DNA from: Bacteroidetes bacterium 46-16
GTDB lineage: Bacteria > Bacteroidota > Bacteroidia > Chitinophagales > Chitinophagaceae
Length of the DNA stretch: 64,000 nucleotides
Reading direction: 5' to 3'
Assembly: GCA_001897835.1 (NCBI GenBank)
Contig: MKUN01000005.1
Span: 1 to 64,000 of the forward strand
In this document: positions 1-6,627 of the stretch, piece after piece
Numbering within the stretch: the stretch's first letter is position 1
Layout of the letters: every line of letters begins with the position of its first letter
The notes under the pieces: generated by a model
What the model was told of the DNA's origin: nothing
The model's input: only the letters and a program-made list of their open reading frames with translations
The model's database searches: none
Program-made: the position numbers and the translations under genes

Positions 1-33
1 ATGCTATCTTTATAAATGAATATTGGACAAAAC

Positions 34-62
34 AAAAAAAGCCCAGCATTTCTGCTGAGCTT
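34..62 (-). terminator. Terminator after the tRNA pair
   Basis: Read on the minus strand, an 8-bp stem (GCTCAGCA paired with TGCTGGGC, one G-T wobble) with a GAAA-like loop is followed by seven T. It lies just downstream of tRNA-Pro and probably ends the tRNA-Ser/tRNA-Pro transcript. Confidence 0.75.
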
Positions 63-72
63 TTCATTTTAC

Positions 73-147
<75 letters not shown>

Positions 148-193
148 AACCCGGTCATTGACAGCAAGCCGCCAATTTCTTTATAAAATACAG

Positions 194-274
194 CGGTGAG
201 GGCGGGATTCGAACCCGCGGTACGCTTTAAAGGCGTACGACAGTTTAGCAAACTATTGGTTTCGGCCACTCACC
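194..274 (-). tRNA. tRNA-Ser (anticodon GCU)
   Basis: This minus-strand tRNA has a long variable arm (GTACGC paired with GCGTAC), as expected for serine. The anticodon loop is TTGCTAA, giving GCT. The T arm is GGGTTCGAATCCC and the discriminator is G, as usual for tRNA-Ser. The acceptor shows six clear pairs (GGTGAG/CTCACC) and a T-C mismatch at the seventh, so the 5' end could be off by one base. CCA is not encoded. It lies 46 bp upstream of tRNA-Pro and is probably co-transcribed with it. Confidence 0.92.
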
Positions 275-396
275 CACCTCACCTGCATTCTTCCTGCGGG
301 CAAGCCCACAGCTATTTATAAGAACTTTTATGCCCTGTAAAAGGGATTGCAAAGATAGATTTATTCGTCAAAAAACAAAAAGAATTTTGAACAGCA

Positions 397-1890
397 TCAG
401 AGGCTGGCAAGTTGCACTTTTTGCTGCAACTCAAGCAACTGCTCTTTATAGTCACCATCCGTATCCATCAGGTTCTCCACCGTCTGGCAGGAGTGTATCA
501 CTGTGGTATGGTCGAAGCCGCCAAAGTGCTCGCCTATATTCTTCAGGGATGACTTGGTGAACTTCTTGGCAAAGTACATGGTTATCTGGCGTGCCTGCAC
601 TACCTCGCGTTTGCGGGTCTTTGCCAGCAGCCGGTCATATGATATATGAAAATAATCGCATACCATCTTCTGGATATTCTCTATGGTCAGTTCGCGTGCC
701 GCCGTTTTCACAAAGTTCTTCATCACGCGCTTGGCCAGGTCTATGTCTATCTCTTTTTTATTAAGCGTAGCCTGGGCGAAGAGTGCTATCAGGGCGCCTT
801 CCAGTTCGCGCACATTGCTCTGCACATTATAGGCCACATACTTCACCACTTCATCGGGTATCTCCAGTCCTTCATGCTTCATTTTCATGCGCAATATGGC
901 CTGGCGGGTCTCAAAATCGGGTGGTTGTATGTCGGCATTCAATCCCCAGCGAAAACGGCTGAGCAAGCGCTCCTGCATACCCTCGAGATCTTTGGGTGGG
1001 GTATCGCTGGTGAGTATGATCTGTTTGCCGCTCTGGTGCAGGTGATTAAATATGGCAAAGAATACATCCTGTGTTTTGATAGCCGGTACAAAGAGATGTA
1101 TATCATCCAGTATCAGCACATCTATCAGTTGGTAGAAGTGGATGAAATCGTTGATCTCGTTGTTCTTGGTATGGTCTATGAACTGGTTGATGAATTTCTC
1201 AGCGCTCACATACAGCACGGCTTTATTGGGATGCAGCCTGCGCACTTCATTACCTATTGCTTGCACCAGGTGCGTTTTGCCCCAGCCTACACCACCAAAT
1301 ACTACCAGTGGGTTAAATGCTGTTGCACCGGGTTTTTGTGCCACATGTAAGCCTGCTGAACGGGCAACACGGTTGCAATCACCTTCTACATAATTATCGA
1401 AAGTATAATTTGCATTTAGCTGTGGGTCTATCTGCATGCGCTTAAGGCCCGGTATAGCATAAGGTGTCTTTATATTATGCGGGTCGTCCCATTTCAGGGG
1501 CATGTCCACATAGTTATTTTCTTTGGGTGGTTTTGAGTAGTTGCTTGCAGGCATATTGATGGATGCAGGATTGTGCTGCGATGCATTGCTTTCCATCAGT
1601 ATGCGGTATTCAAGGCGCCCGTCTTTACCCAGTACGCGTTTTATGGTTTTGCCGAGTAATTCTACATAGTGTTCTTCAAGCCATTCGTAGAAGAACTGGC
1701 TGGGTACTTGCAGGGTCAGCACATTTTTCTCAAGCGCTGCTGCTTTAATAGGTTCAAACCATGTCTGGTAGGTACGCCAGTTCACATTGTCTTTGATCAC
1801 CCCCAGGCATTTCTCCCAGGCGGCTTCCGCTTCATTCAAAATATTGTTAGGTGTATTGTAAAAGTTTTTGTCCATTTTCGGATTACTCAT
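397..1890 (-). CDS. dnaA: Chromosomal replication initiator DnaA
   Basis: DnaA binds origin DNA boxes and melts the origin using its AAA+ ATPase. The 497-residue length is typical for Bacteroidota. An N-terminal helicase-interaction domain (about 20-95) is followed by a linker. The AAA+ core has Walker A GGVGWGKT at 199-206, Walker B LILDD at 259-263 and an SRFRWGL box near 312-318. The C-terminal DNA-binding domain (about 397-497) contains DHTTVIH at 460-466. Walker A has Trp where most DnaA proteins have Leu. The ATG at 1890 matches the expected N-terminus. No dnaN or recF follows; the gene is flanked by tRNAs and a nucleotidase. I saw no clear DnaA-box cluster in the 218 bp upstream. Confidence 0.98.
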   Translation of the reverse strand: MSNPKMDKNFYNTPNNILNEAEAAWEKCLGVIKDNVNWRTYQTWFEPIKAAALEKNVLTLQVPSQFFYEWLEEHYVELLGKTIKRVLGKDGRLEYRILMESNASQHNPASINMPASNYSKPPKENNYVDMPLKWDDPHNIKTPYAIPGLKRMQIDPQLNANYTFDNYVEGDCNRVARSAGLHVAQKPGATAFNPLVVFGGVGWGKTHLVQAIGNEVRRLHPNKAVLYVSAEKFINQFIDHTKNNEINDFIHFYQLIDVLILDDIHLFVPAIKTQDVFFAIFNHLHQSGKQIILTSDTPPKDLEGMQERLLSRFRWGLNADIQPPDFETRQAILRMKMKHEGLEIPDEVVKYVAYNVQSNVRELEGALIALFAQATLNKKEIDIDLAKRVMKNFVKTAARELTIENIQKMVCDYFHISYDRLLAKTRKREVVQARQITMYFAKKFTKSSLKNIGEHFGGFDHTTVIHSCQTVENLMDTDGDYKEQLLELQQKVQLASL

Positions 1891-2046
1891 TCATCAAGTT
1901 AACATCATTTTGACAAATCTGGTAATGTAGAGCGACGAATTTTTTTCCCGGAAAAAAATAAAAAATTTTACGGGCTAAAACCAACCTTACCTTACCAAAA
2001 AATTATTATCTTATTGATCCCCTACCAAAACCATTCCCCTCAGAAG

Positions 2047-2074
2047 TTCCTGCTTGATTATTTTTTAGCAGGAA
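2047..2074. other. Hairpin between dnaA and the nucleotidase gene
   Basis: An 8-bp perfect stem (TTCCTGCT with AGCAGGAA) encloses an A/T-rich 12-nt loop. No T run follows on either strand, so it is a weak candidate terminator for the minus-strand nucleotidase gene. The rest of 1891-2108 is AT-rich with nothing else recognisable. Confidence 0.35.
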
Positions 2075-2108
2075 GACGAAATTGCTAACATTTTGTTGAA
2101 AAAAAAAA

Positions 2109-3044
2109 TTAAAACCCTCTTGTTTGTTTTATGATAATTACAGATTGGGCATTCGAAAGTTTGGAACTCTTTTTGCTGTCAAAAACATAATCCAAACGCC
2201 CTAACCTGAGTCCTGCCCAGCCAACCTGGTTGATCATAGTTTCCTTTCCGCTCTTGTTCAATACTGGCACGGGTTTGTCAAGAAAAGTATGTGTATGTCC
2301 ACCGATTATAAGGTCAATATTGTCCGTTTCTTTCGCCAACACCATATCACTTATTTTGTTCGAGTCATACTGGTAGCCAAGATGCGACAGGCAGATGACC
2401 ATGTCGCAATGTTCACGCTTCTTTAACTTTTCTGCTACGGTGTTTGCGGTCATTACCGGGTCTATATACTTTGTATTGCCGTACGCGCTTTCCGGTACCA
2501 GTCCGTGCAGTTCTATGCCTAAGCCAAAGACACCGATTTTAAGCTTGCCTTTTTTGATTGTTGTATATGGGGCAGTTTTCCCTTCCAACGGTGTATTGGT
2601 GAAATCATAATTGGCGATCAGTATAGGAAAGTTGGCATGCGGCAATTGCTTTGCAAAACCGTCGATACCCGCATCAAAATCATGGTTGCCCATAGTGCTG
2701 GCATCATACTGCAGCATGCTCATGGCTTTTATTTCGGGTTCGCCTTTGTACAGGTTAAAGTAGGGGGTGCCCTGGAAGATATCGCCCGCATCAAAAAGTA
2801 ATACATGCTCTTCTTCCCTGCGTACCTGCTCCACGAGTGCGGCACGTTGTGCCACGCCGCCCTGCCCCTGGTATTTTCCGCCGTCCATCGGGAATGGTTC
2901 CAGGTGGCTGTGCACATCATTTGTGTGCAGTATGGTTAGTTTTTGCGACCGCTCAGCGGCAAGGCTTTCGTATGGGAAGCCCCCGGCCATCAGCAAGGCA
3001 CTGCCTGCAGCTGCTTTTTTAATGAATGTTCGCCTGGTTGCCAT
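2109..3044 (-). CDS. 5'-nucleotidase catalytic half (metallophosphatase), Tat-exported
   Basis: This 311-residue calcineurin-like phosphoesterase corresponds to the catalytic N-terminal domain of UshA/NT5E-type 5'-nucleotidases, which hydrolyse nucleotides outside the cytoplasm. The N-terminus carries a twin-arginine signal (RRTFIKK followed by a hydrophobic stretch), implying folded export. Metal-binding motifs are visible in order: NDVHSH, DAGDIFQG, GNHDFD, LSHLG and GGHTHTF. The substrate-binding C-terminal domain is missing here and encoded by the overlapping upstream gene (3019-3783). The 26-bp overlap implies translational coupling. Splitting the enzyme into two genes is known in Bacteroidota. 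The exact substrate cannot be read from sequence. Confidence 0.9.
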   Translation of the reverse strand: MATRRTFIKKAAAGSALLMAGGFPYESLAAERSQKLTILHTNDVHSHLEPFPMDGGKYQGQGGVAQRAALVEQVRREEEHVLLFDAGDIFQGTPYFNLYKGEPEIKAMSMLQYDASTMGNHDFDAGIDGFAKQLPHANFPILIANYDFTNTPLEGKTAPYTTIKKGKLKIGVFGLGIELHGLVPESAYGNTKYIDPVMTANTVAEKLKKREHCDMVICLSHLGYQYDSNKISDMVLAKETDNIDLIIGGHTHTFLDKPVPVLNKSGKETMINQVGWAGLRLGRLDYVFDSKKSSKLSNAQSVIIIKQTRGF

Positions 3045-3783
3045 AGCTCAGCCTGTTTTCAAGTTTTGGGTGCAAGGGTTTTGCCTCTTGCTCCAGTTTT
3101 TTTACATAATCTATTAACGCATCCCTGATGAAAATATTGGTTGTTTCTTTTTTTAAGGGAACGAGAAAATCGCAATTATCTCCGCCGTTGGCCATGTAAT
3201 CGTTCACCGCAATTTTATAGGTCACATGCTCATCCAGCGGTTTGTTATTGATATAAATATTTTTCGCCTCATTGCCCGCGATGTCAAATCTTATTCCACT
3301 CACAGGCCATCCTTTCATCTTTGCTATATGATCGCAAAACCGCTTCATTACATCCCCGGGTATATCCGCTATTACCAGCATATTGTCAAAAGGCATAAGC
3401 TCATACATTTTGCCCAGTGTTATCGGCCCGGTGTTAATATAAGGCAGGCGTATACCCCCGTAATTGGCAACGGATGCCACCACGTCTTTTTGTATTTTTC
3501 GCGCTGCTGCCAGTTGTGCATCTGTCATGAAATTACCGAGCGTACATTCGGGCTGCATTTTAGTAAGCATTGTATCGGTATGCCCGATCACTACCTGCAT
3601 CTTATCGTCCATTTCCTTTTTATATGGGGCGATCATATGCACAATGTTACTATCCGCTTGTGCTGCGTCGTTTACAGTATAAAAACGATCGTGATGCTGC
3701 TCGATATAATAGGGCCTGTGGCAGGCCGATAAAAGAATAAGACCTGTTAGTAATATCCCGGAAATTTTTTTGATGAACGACAT
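3019..3783 (-). CDS. 5'-nucleotidase C-terminal domain lipoprotein
   Basis: This 254-residue protein matches the substrate-binding C-terminal domain of 5'-nucleotidases. Visible features are GNFMTDA, NYGGIR, a MPFDNML segment and NDYMANGGD. The start is the ATG at 3783, giving MSFIKK, a hydrophobic stretch and the lipobox LLSAC, so it is probably a lipoprotein. The longer frame to 3849 has no signal-like N-terminus. Its 3' end overlaps the catalytic-half gene by 26 bp, with this half transcribed first. The two products use different export routes (Sec/lipoprotein here, Tat for the partner), so they must assemble outside the inner membrane if they form one enzyme. Confidence 0.88.
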   Translation of the reverse strand: MSFIKKISGILLTGLILLSACHRPYYIEQHHDRFYTVNDAAQADSNIVHMIAPYKKEMDDKMQVVIGHTDTMLTKMQPECTLGNFMTDAQLAAARKIQKDVVASVANYGGIRLPYINTGPITLGKMYELMPFDNMLVIADIPGDVMKRFCDHIAKMKGWPVSGIRFDIAGNEAKNIYINNKPLDEHVTYKIAVNDYMANGGDNCDFLVPLKKETTNIFIRDALIDYVKKLEQEAKPLHPKLENRLSYGNQANIH

Positions 3784-3880
3784 AACTGGAGTACGCTGCA
3801 AAAATACAATGCTAATGTTTATCCATCTCCCGGTAATCGTGAATCTCATGTTATATTTTAGCGGTCAGCCTTATCATTGT

Positions 3881-3888
3881 TATATTTG
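3881..3888 (+). promoter_or_regulatory. -7 promoter element for nhaA
   Basis: TATATTTG matches the Bacteroidota -7 consensus TAnnTTTG exactly and ends only three bases before the ATG at 3892. Transcription from it would start at or inside the start codon, so the mRNA may be leaderless. No convincing -33 box is seen. Confidence 0.5.
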
Positions 3889-3891
3889 CCT

Positions 3892-5085
3892 ATGGCCAAT
3901 AATGATAGTTATATTGACAAATACGTTCTTTCGCCTATTAGGGAGTTCCTGGACGACAGCCGTACTGTTGGCGTAGTACTATTATGCTGTGCAGTACTAT
4001 CTATTTGGCTGAGCAATAGCAGCGCGGCAGCTTCATACCAGGCATTTTGGGATAATGAGCTTTTTTCTTCCCCTGTTCTACACCTGCCACACACCCCTTT
4101 ACATATTATTAATGATGCCCTGATGGCTTTATTCTTTCTGCTGGTGGGCATGGAGATCAAGCGCGAATTGCTGGATGGTGAGTTGTCTGATGTTCAGAAA
4201 GGAATGTTGCCGGTCATCGCTGCATTGGGCGGTATGGTAGTGCCGGCTTTTATATATTTCCTTTTTTGTGGCAATACGCCTTTCAGTGGTGGCTGGGGCA
4301 TACCCATGGCTACCGATATCGCTTTTTCATTGGGTATTTTGTCGCTATTGGGTAAAAAGGCGCCTATTTCTATACGCATATTGCTTATGGCCCTTGCGAT
4401 CATTGATGATCTTGGTGGTATCGTTACCATAGCCATCTTTTACACCAAAGGGCTTAATGGGATGTTCATGGGCCTGGCAGGTATTACCTTATTGATATTA
4501 GTAGCCATGAATTTCTTTAAGGTCAGGAGAGGTTATTCCTATATGATCGTAGGTACCCTGTTATGGTACTTTGTTTACAATTCCGGTGTGCATGCTACCA
4601 TTGCGGGTGTATTGCTGGCCTTTACCATTCCTATGAGAAATATTAACCGTATGATACATGCCTACCACGACCCGGTAAGCTTTATCATATTACCGGTATT
4701 TGCCCTCGCAAACACGGCCATCACTTTGCCTGGTGACCTTGGGCATATGCTGCATACACCGCTTACCTATGCACTCATCTGCGGCCTTGTTATCGGTAAG
4801 CCGCTGGGTATTTTCTCTTTTTCTTATTTGGCAGTAAAGACTAAAATAGGTGCCTTGCCCGATCATATGGGCTGGCGGCATTTGCTTGGCATGGGCATGA
4901 TAGCGGGCATTGGCTTTACCATATCCATTTTCATTGTTACGCTTGCCTTTCCCGGCGATGGTGTACAATCTATTGCCAAGATAGCGGTACTTATTGCTTC
5001 CATCCTCTCAGGTGTCATTGGTTATGTTTACCTCCGGTTTCTGAATAAGCGTATAAAAAAAGCGGTTAGCAAAGCCAACCGCTGA
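3892..5085 (+). CDS. nhaA: Na+/H+ antiporter NhaA
   Basis: NhaA exchanges cytoplasmic Na+ for external H+ and supports pH and salt homeostasis. The 397-residue protein is polytopic. It has family motifs FFLLVGMEIKREL, ATDIAFSLGILSLLG and AIIDDLGGI, the last carrying the paired aspartates of the ion-binding site. The ATG at 3892 (MANNDSY) is preferred over an in-frame TTG 15 bases upstream, because a promoter element overlaps that region. It is divergent from the nucleotidase pair and convergent with the E2 gene. The E2 gene's terminator hairpin lies within the last codons of nhaA. Confidence 0.97.
   Translation: MANNDSYIDKYVLSPIREFLDDSRTVGVVLLCCAVLSIWLSNSSAAASYQAFWDNELFSSPVLHLPHTPLHIINDALMALFFLLVGMEIKRELLDGELSDVQKGMLPVIAALGGMVVPAFIYFLFCGNTPFSGGWGIPMATDIAFSLGILSLLGKKAPISIRILLMALAIIDDLGGIVTIAIFYTKGLNGMFMGLAGITLLILVAMNFFKVRRGYSYMIVGTLLWYFVYNSGVHATIAGVLLAFTIPMRNINRMIHAYHDPVSFIILPVFALANTAITLPGDLGHMLHTPLTYALICGLVIGKPLGIFSFSYLAVKTKIGALPDHMGWRHLLGMGMIAGIGFTISIFIVTLAFPGDGVQSIAKIAVLIASILSGVIGYVYLRFLNKRIKKAVSKANR
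5054..5083 (-). terminator. Terminator of the E2 gene, inside the 3' end of nhaA
   Basis: On the minus strand, a 9-position stem (GCGGTTGGC against GCTAACCGC, one mismatch, TTT loop) is followed by seven T. It ends the minus-strand E2 transcript. The same bases encode the last residues of NhaA on the plus strand. Confidence 0.8.
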
Positions 5086-5108
5086 TCATTGTGTGTGTTA
5101 TAATATCC

Positions 5109-6485
5109 TTATACAAGTCGCTCCGGGTCAAATGCTTCAAGCTCATTGGCCACGGCTGTGAGGAAGCTTGCGCCCAGTGCACCGTCCACGATACGGTGGT
5201 CGTAGCTTAGCGACAGGTACATCATATGGCGTATCGCTATCACATCGCCATCGGGAGTTTCCATTACCATGGGGCGTTTTTTGATGCTACCTACTGCCAG
5301 TATAGCTACCTGCGGCTGATTGATGATGGGTGTGCCCATCAGGCTGCCGAAAGTGCCTACATTGGTTAGTGTGAAAGTGCCACCCTGCGTATCATCGGCT
5401 TTCAGCTTATTGCTGCGTGCCGCGCCTGCAAGGCCGTTCACATCTTTCGTAAGCCCCAGCAGGTTCTTGGTATCGGCGTTCTTTATCACGGGCACGATCA
5501 GGTTGCCGCTGGGCAGCGCTGCCGCCATGCCTATGTTGATGTCTTTTTTTACGATTATTCTTTCGCCGTCCACGCTGCTGTTGATCATCGGGTACTTCCG
5601 GATACAGTTCACTATAGCTTCTATAAATATAGGTGTGTAGGTTATTTTCTCGCCATATTTCTGTTCAAAGGCGCCTTTCACTTTATCGCGCCAGCGCACT
5701 ATGTTCGTTACATCTGCCTCTGTAAAGCTGGTAACATGGGGCGATGTGGCCTTGCTGCGCACCATATGGTCGGCTATCAGCTTGCGCATACGGTCCATCT
5801 CCACTATTTCCACGTTCCCGCTTATTACACTTGGTGCAGCACTGGCCGCTTGTGGTGCAGCAGGTGCTGGCGAAGGTGCGGCTGTTGCCTGCACCGGTGC
5901 GGCATTTGTTTGCACCGGTGCGCTTTGTTTGGGTTCAGCTGCAGGAGCAGCTATTGCCCCGCCATTCTTCCTGTTCGCTACATAATTAAGTATATCTTTT
6001 TTGGTCACCCTGCCTTCATTGCCAGTGCCCGGTATTTGCTCCAGTTCGGCCATGCCGATGCCCTCCTTGCCGGCAATGTTCAATACTAGCGGCGAGTAAA
6101 AACGGCCACCTTCTGCGGCTGAGGCCGCAGGTGCCGCTACAGGTGCAGCAGGTGGTGTATATGCCGGTGGTGCAGCAGGTGCAGGTTTGGGCTGCTCCGC
6201 CACAGGCGCAGCAGCAGGTTGTGCTGCCATTGCGGTACCATTGCCTGCGCTGTCTATTCGGGCTATCACGGTCCCTACGGGTACTACGTCATTCTCTTTG
6301 AATAATATTTCGGTTATCACACCTTCGCCGGTAGAGGGTACTTCACTATCTACTTTATCGGTAGCTATTTCCAGCACCGTCTCGTCCATTTTTACTTTAT
6401 CACCGGGTTTTTTATGCCATTTCAGCACGGTGGCTTCCATGATGCTTTCTCCCATTTTCGGCATTACCAGGTCAACGATGGCCAT
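5109..6485 (-). CDS. 2-oxoacid dehydrogenase E2 (dihydrolipoyl acyltransferase)
   Basis: E2 is the core acyltransferase of a pyruvate or branched-chain 2-oxoacid dehydrogenase complex, moving the acyl group from lipoamide to CoA. In the 458 residues, a lipoyl domain (1-75) has its lipoylation lysine in ATDKVDSE (Lys44). An Ala/Pro-rich linker follows, then an E1/E3-binding domain (about 128-170), a second Ala/Pro linker and the catalytic domain ending with SYDHRIVDG. The lipoyl domain (MPKMGESIMEATV) resembles branched-chain/pyruvate E2s more than SucB. A separate SucB-type E2 lies at 22142. E1 and E3 are not adjacent. It is downstream of lptD on the same strand but has its own promoter-like element. 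Confidence 0.92.
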   Translation of the reverse strand: MAIVDLVMPKMGESIMEATVLKWHKKPGDKVKMDETVLEIATDKVDSEVPSTGEGVITEILFKENDVVPVGTVIARIDSAGNGTAMAAQPAAAPVAEQPKPAPAAPPAYTPPAAPVAAPAASAAEGGRFYSPLVLNIAGKEGIGMAELEQIPGTGNEGRVTKKDILNYVANRKNGGAIAAPAAEPKQSAPVQTNAAPVQATAAPSPAPAAPQAASAAPSVISGNVEIVEMDRMRKLIADHMVRSKATSPHVTSFTEADVTNIVRWRDKVKGAFEQKYGEKITYTPIFIEAIVNCIRKYPMINSSVDGERIIVKKDINIGMAAALPSGNLIVPVIKNADTKNLLGLTKDVNGLAGAARSNKLKADDTQGGTFTLTNVGTFGSLMGTPIINQPQVAILAVGSIKKRPMVMETPDGDVIAIRHMMYLSLSYDHRIVDGALGASFLTAVANELEAFDPERLV

Positions 6486-6519
6486 AAATTATCTTTTGTA
6501 TGATTTGAAACTAGTGGTA

Positions 6520-6527
6520 CAAAAATA
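6520..6527 (-). promoter_or_regulatory. -7 promoter element for the E2 gene
   Basis: TATTTTTG on the minus strand matches TAnnTTTG, 34 bases before the ATG. It sits in a 16-base sequence repeated exactly upstream of lptD. Confidence 0.5.
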
Positions 6528-6599
6528 GTTATTTGCATGGCAAATGTACAATGAAGCTTTTTTAGCCCACGTCCTTTTTGTGCCTGCAATATAAATATA

Positions 6600-6627
6600 T
6601 AAAATAATAGTGCAATTACTATTGCAC
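6600..6627 (-). terminator. Possible weak terminator at the lptD stop
   Basis: A 7-bp stem (GTGCAAT/ATTGCAC, 4-nt loop) spans the lptD stop codon and is followed on the minus strand by TATTATTTTATAT. The T run is interrupted, so termination would be weak. Confidence 0.4.

Noticed and set aside
646-1350. 234-codon open frame on the plus strand
   Set aside because: It lies wholly antisense to dnaA, whose domains are unmistakable; the translation has no recognisable domain.
1891-2108. Possible chromosomal origin upstream of dnaA
   Set aside because: AT-rich, but no TTATCCACA-type box cluster was seen and no dnaN or other origin-linked gene is adjacent.
2109-3783. Frameshifted single 5'-nucleotidase gene
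   Set aside because: Each half has its own start and export signal, and the halves are in reversed order relative to a fused protein, so it is not a frameshift.
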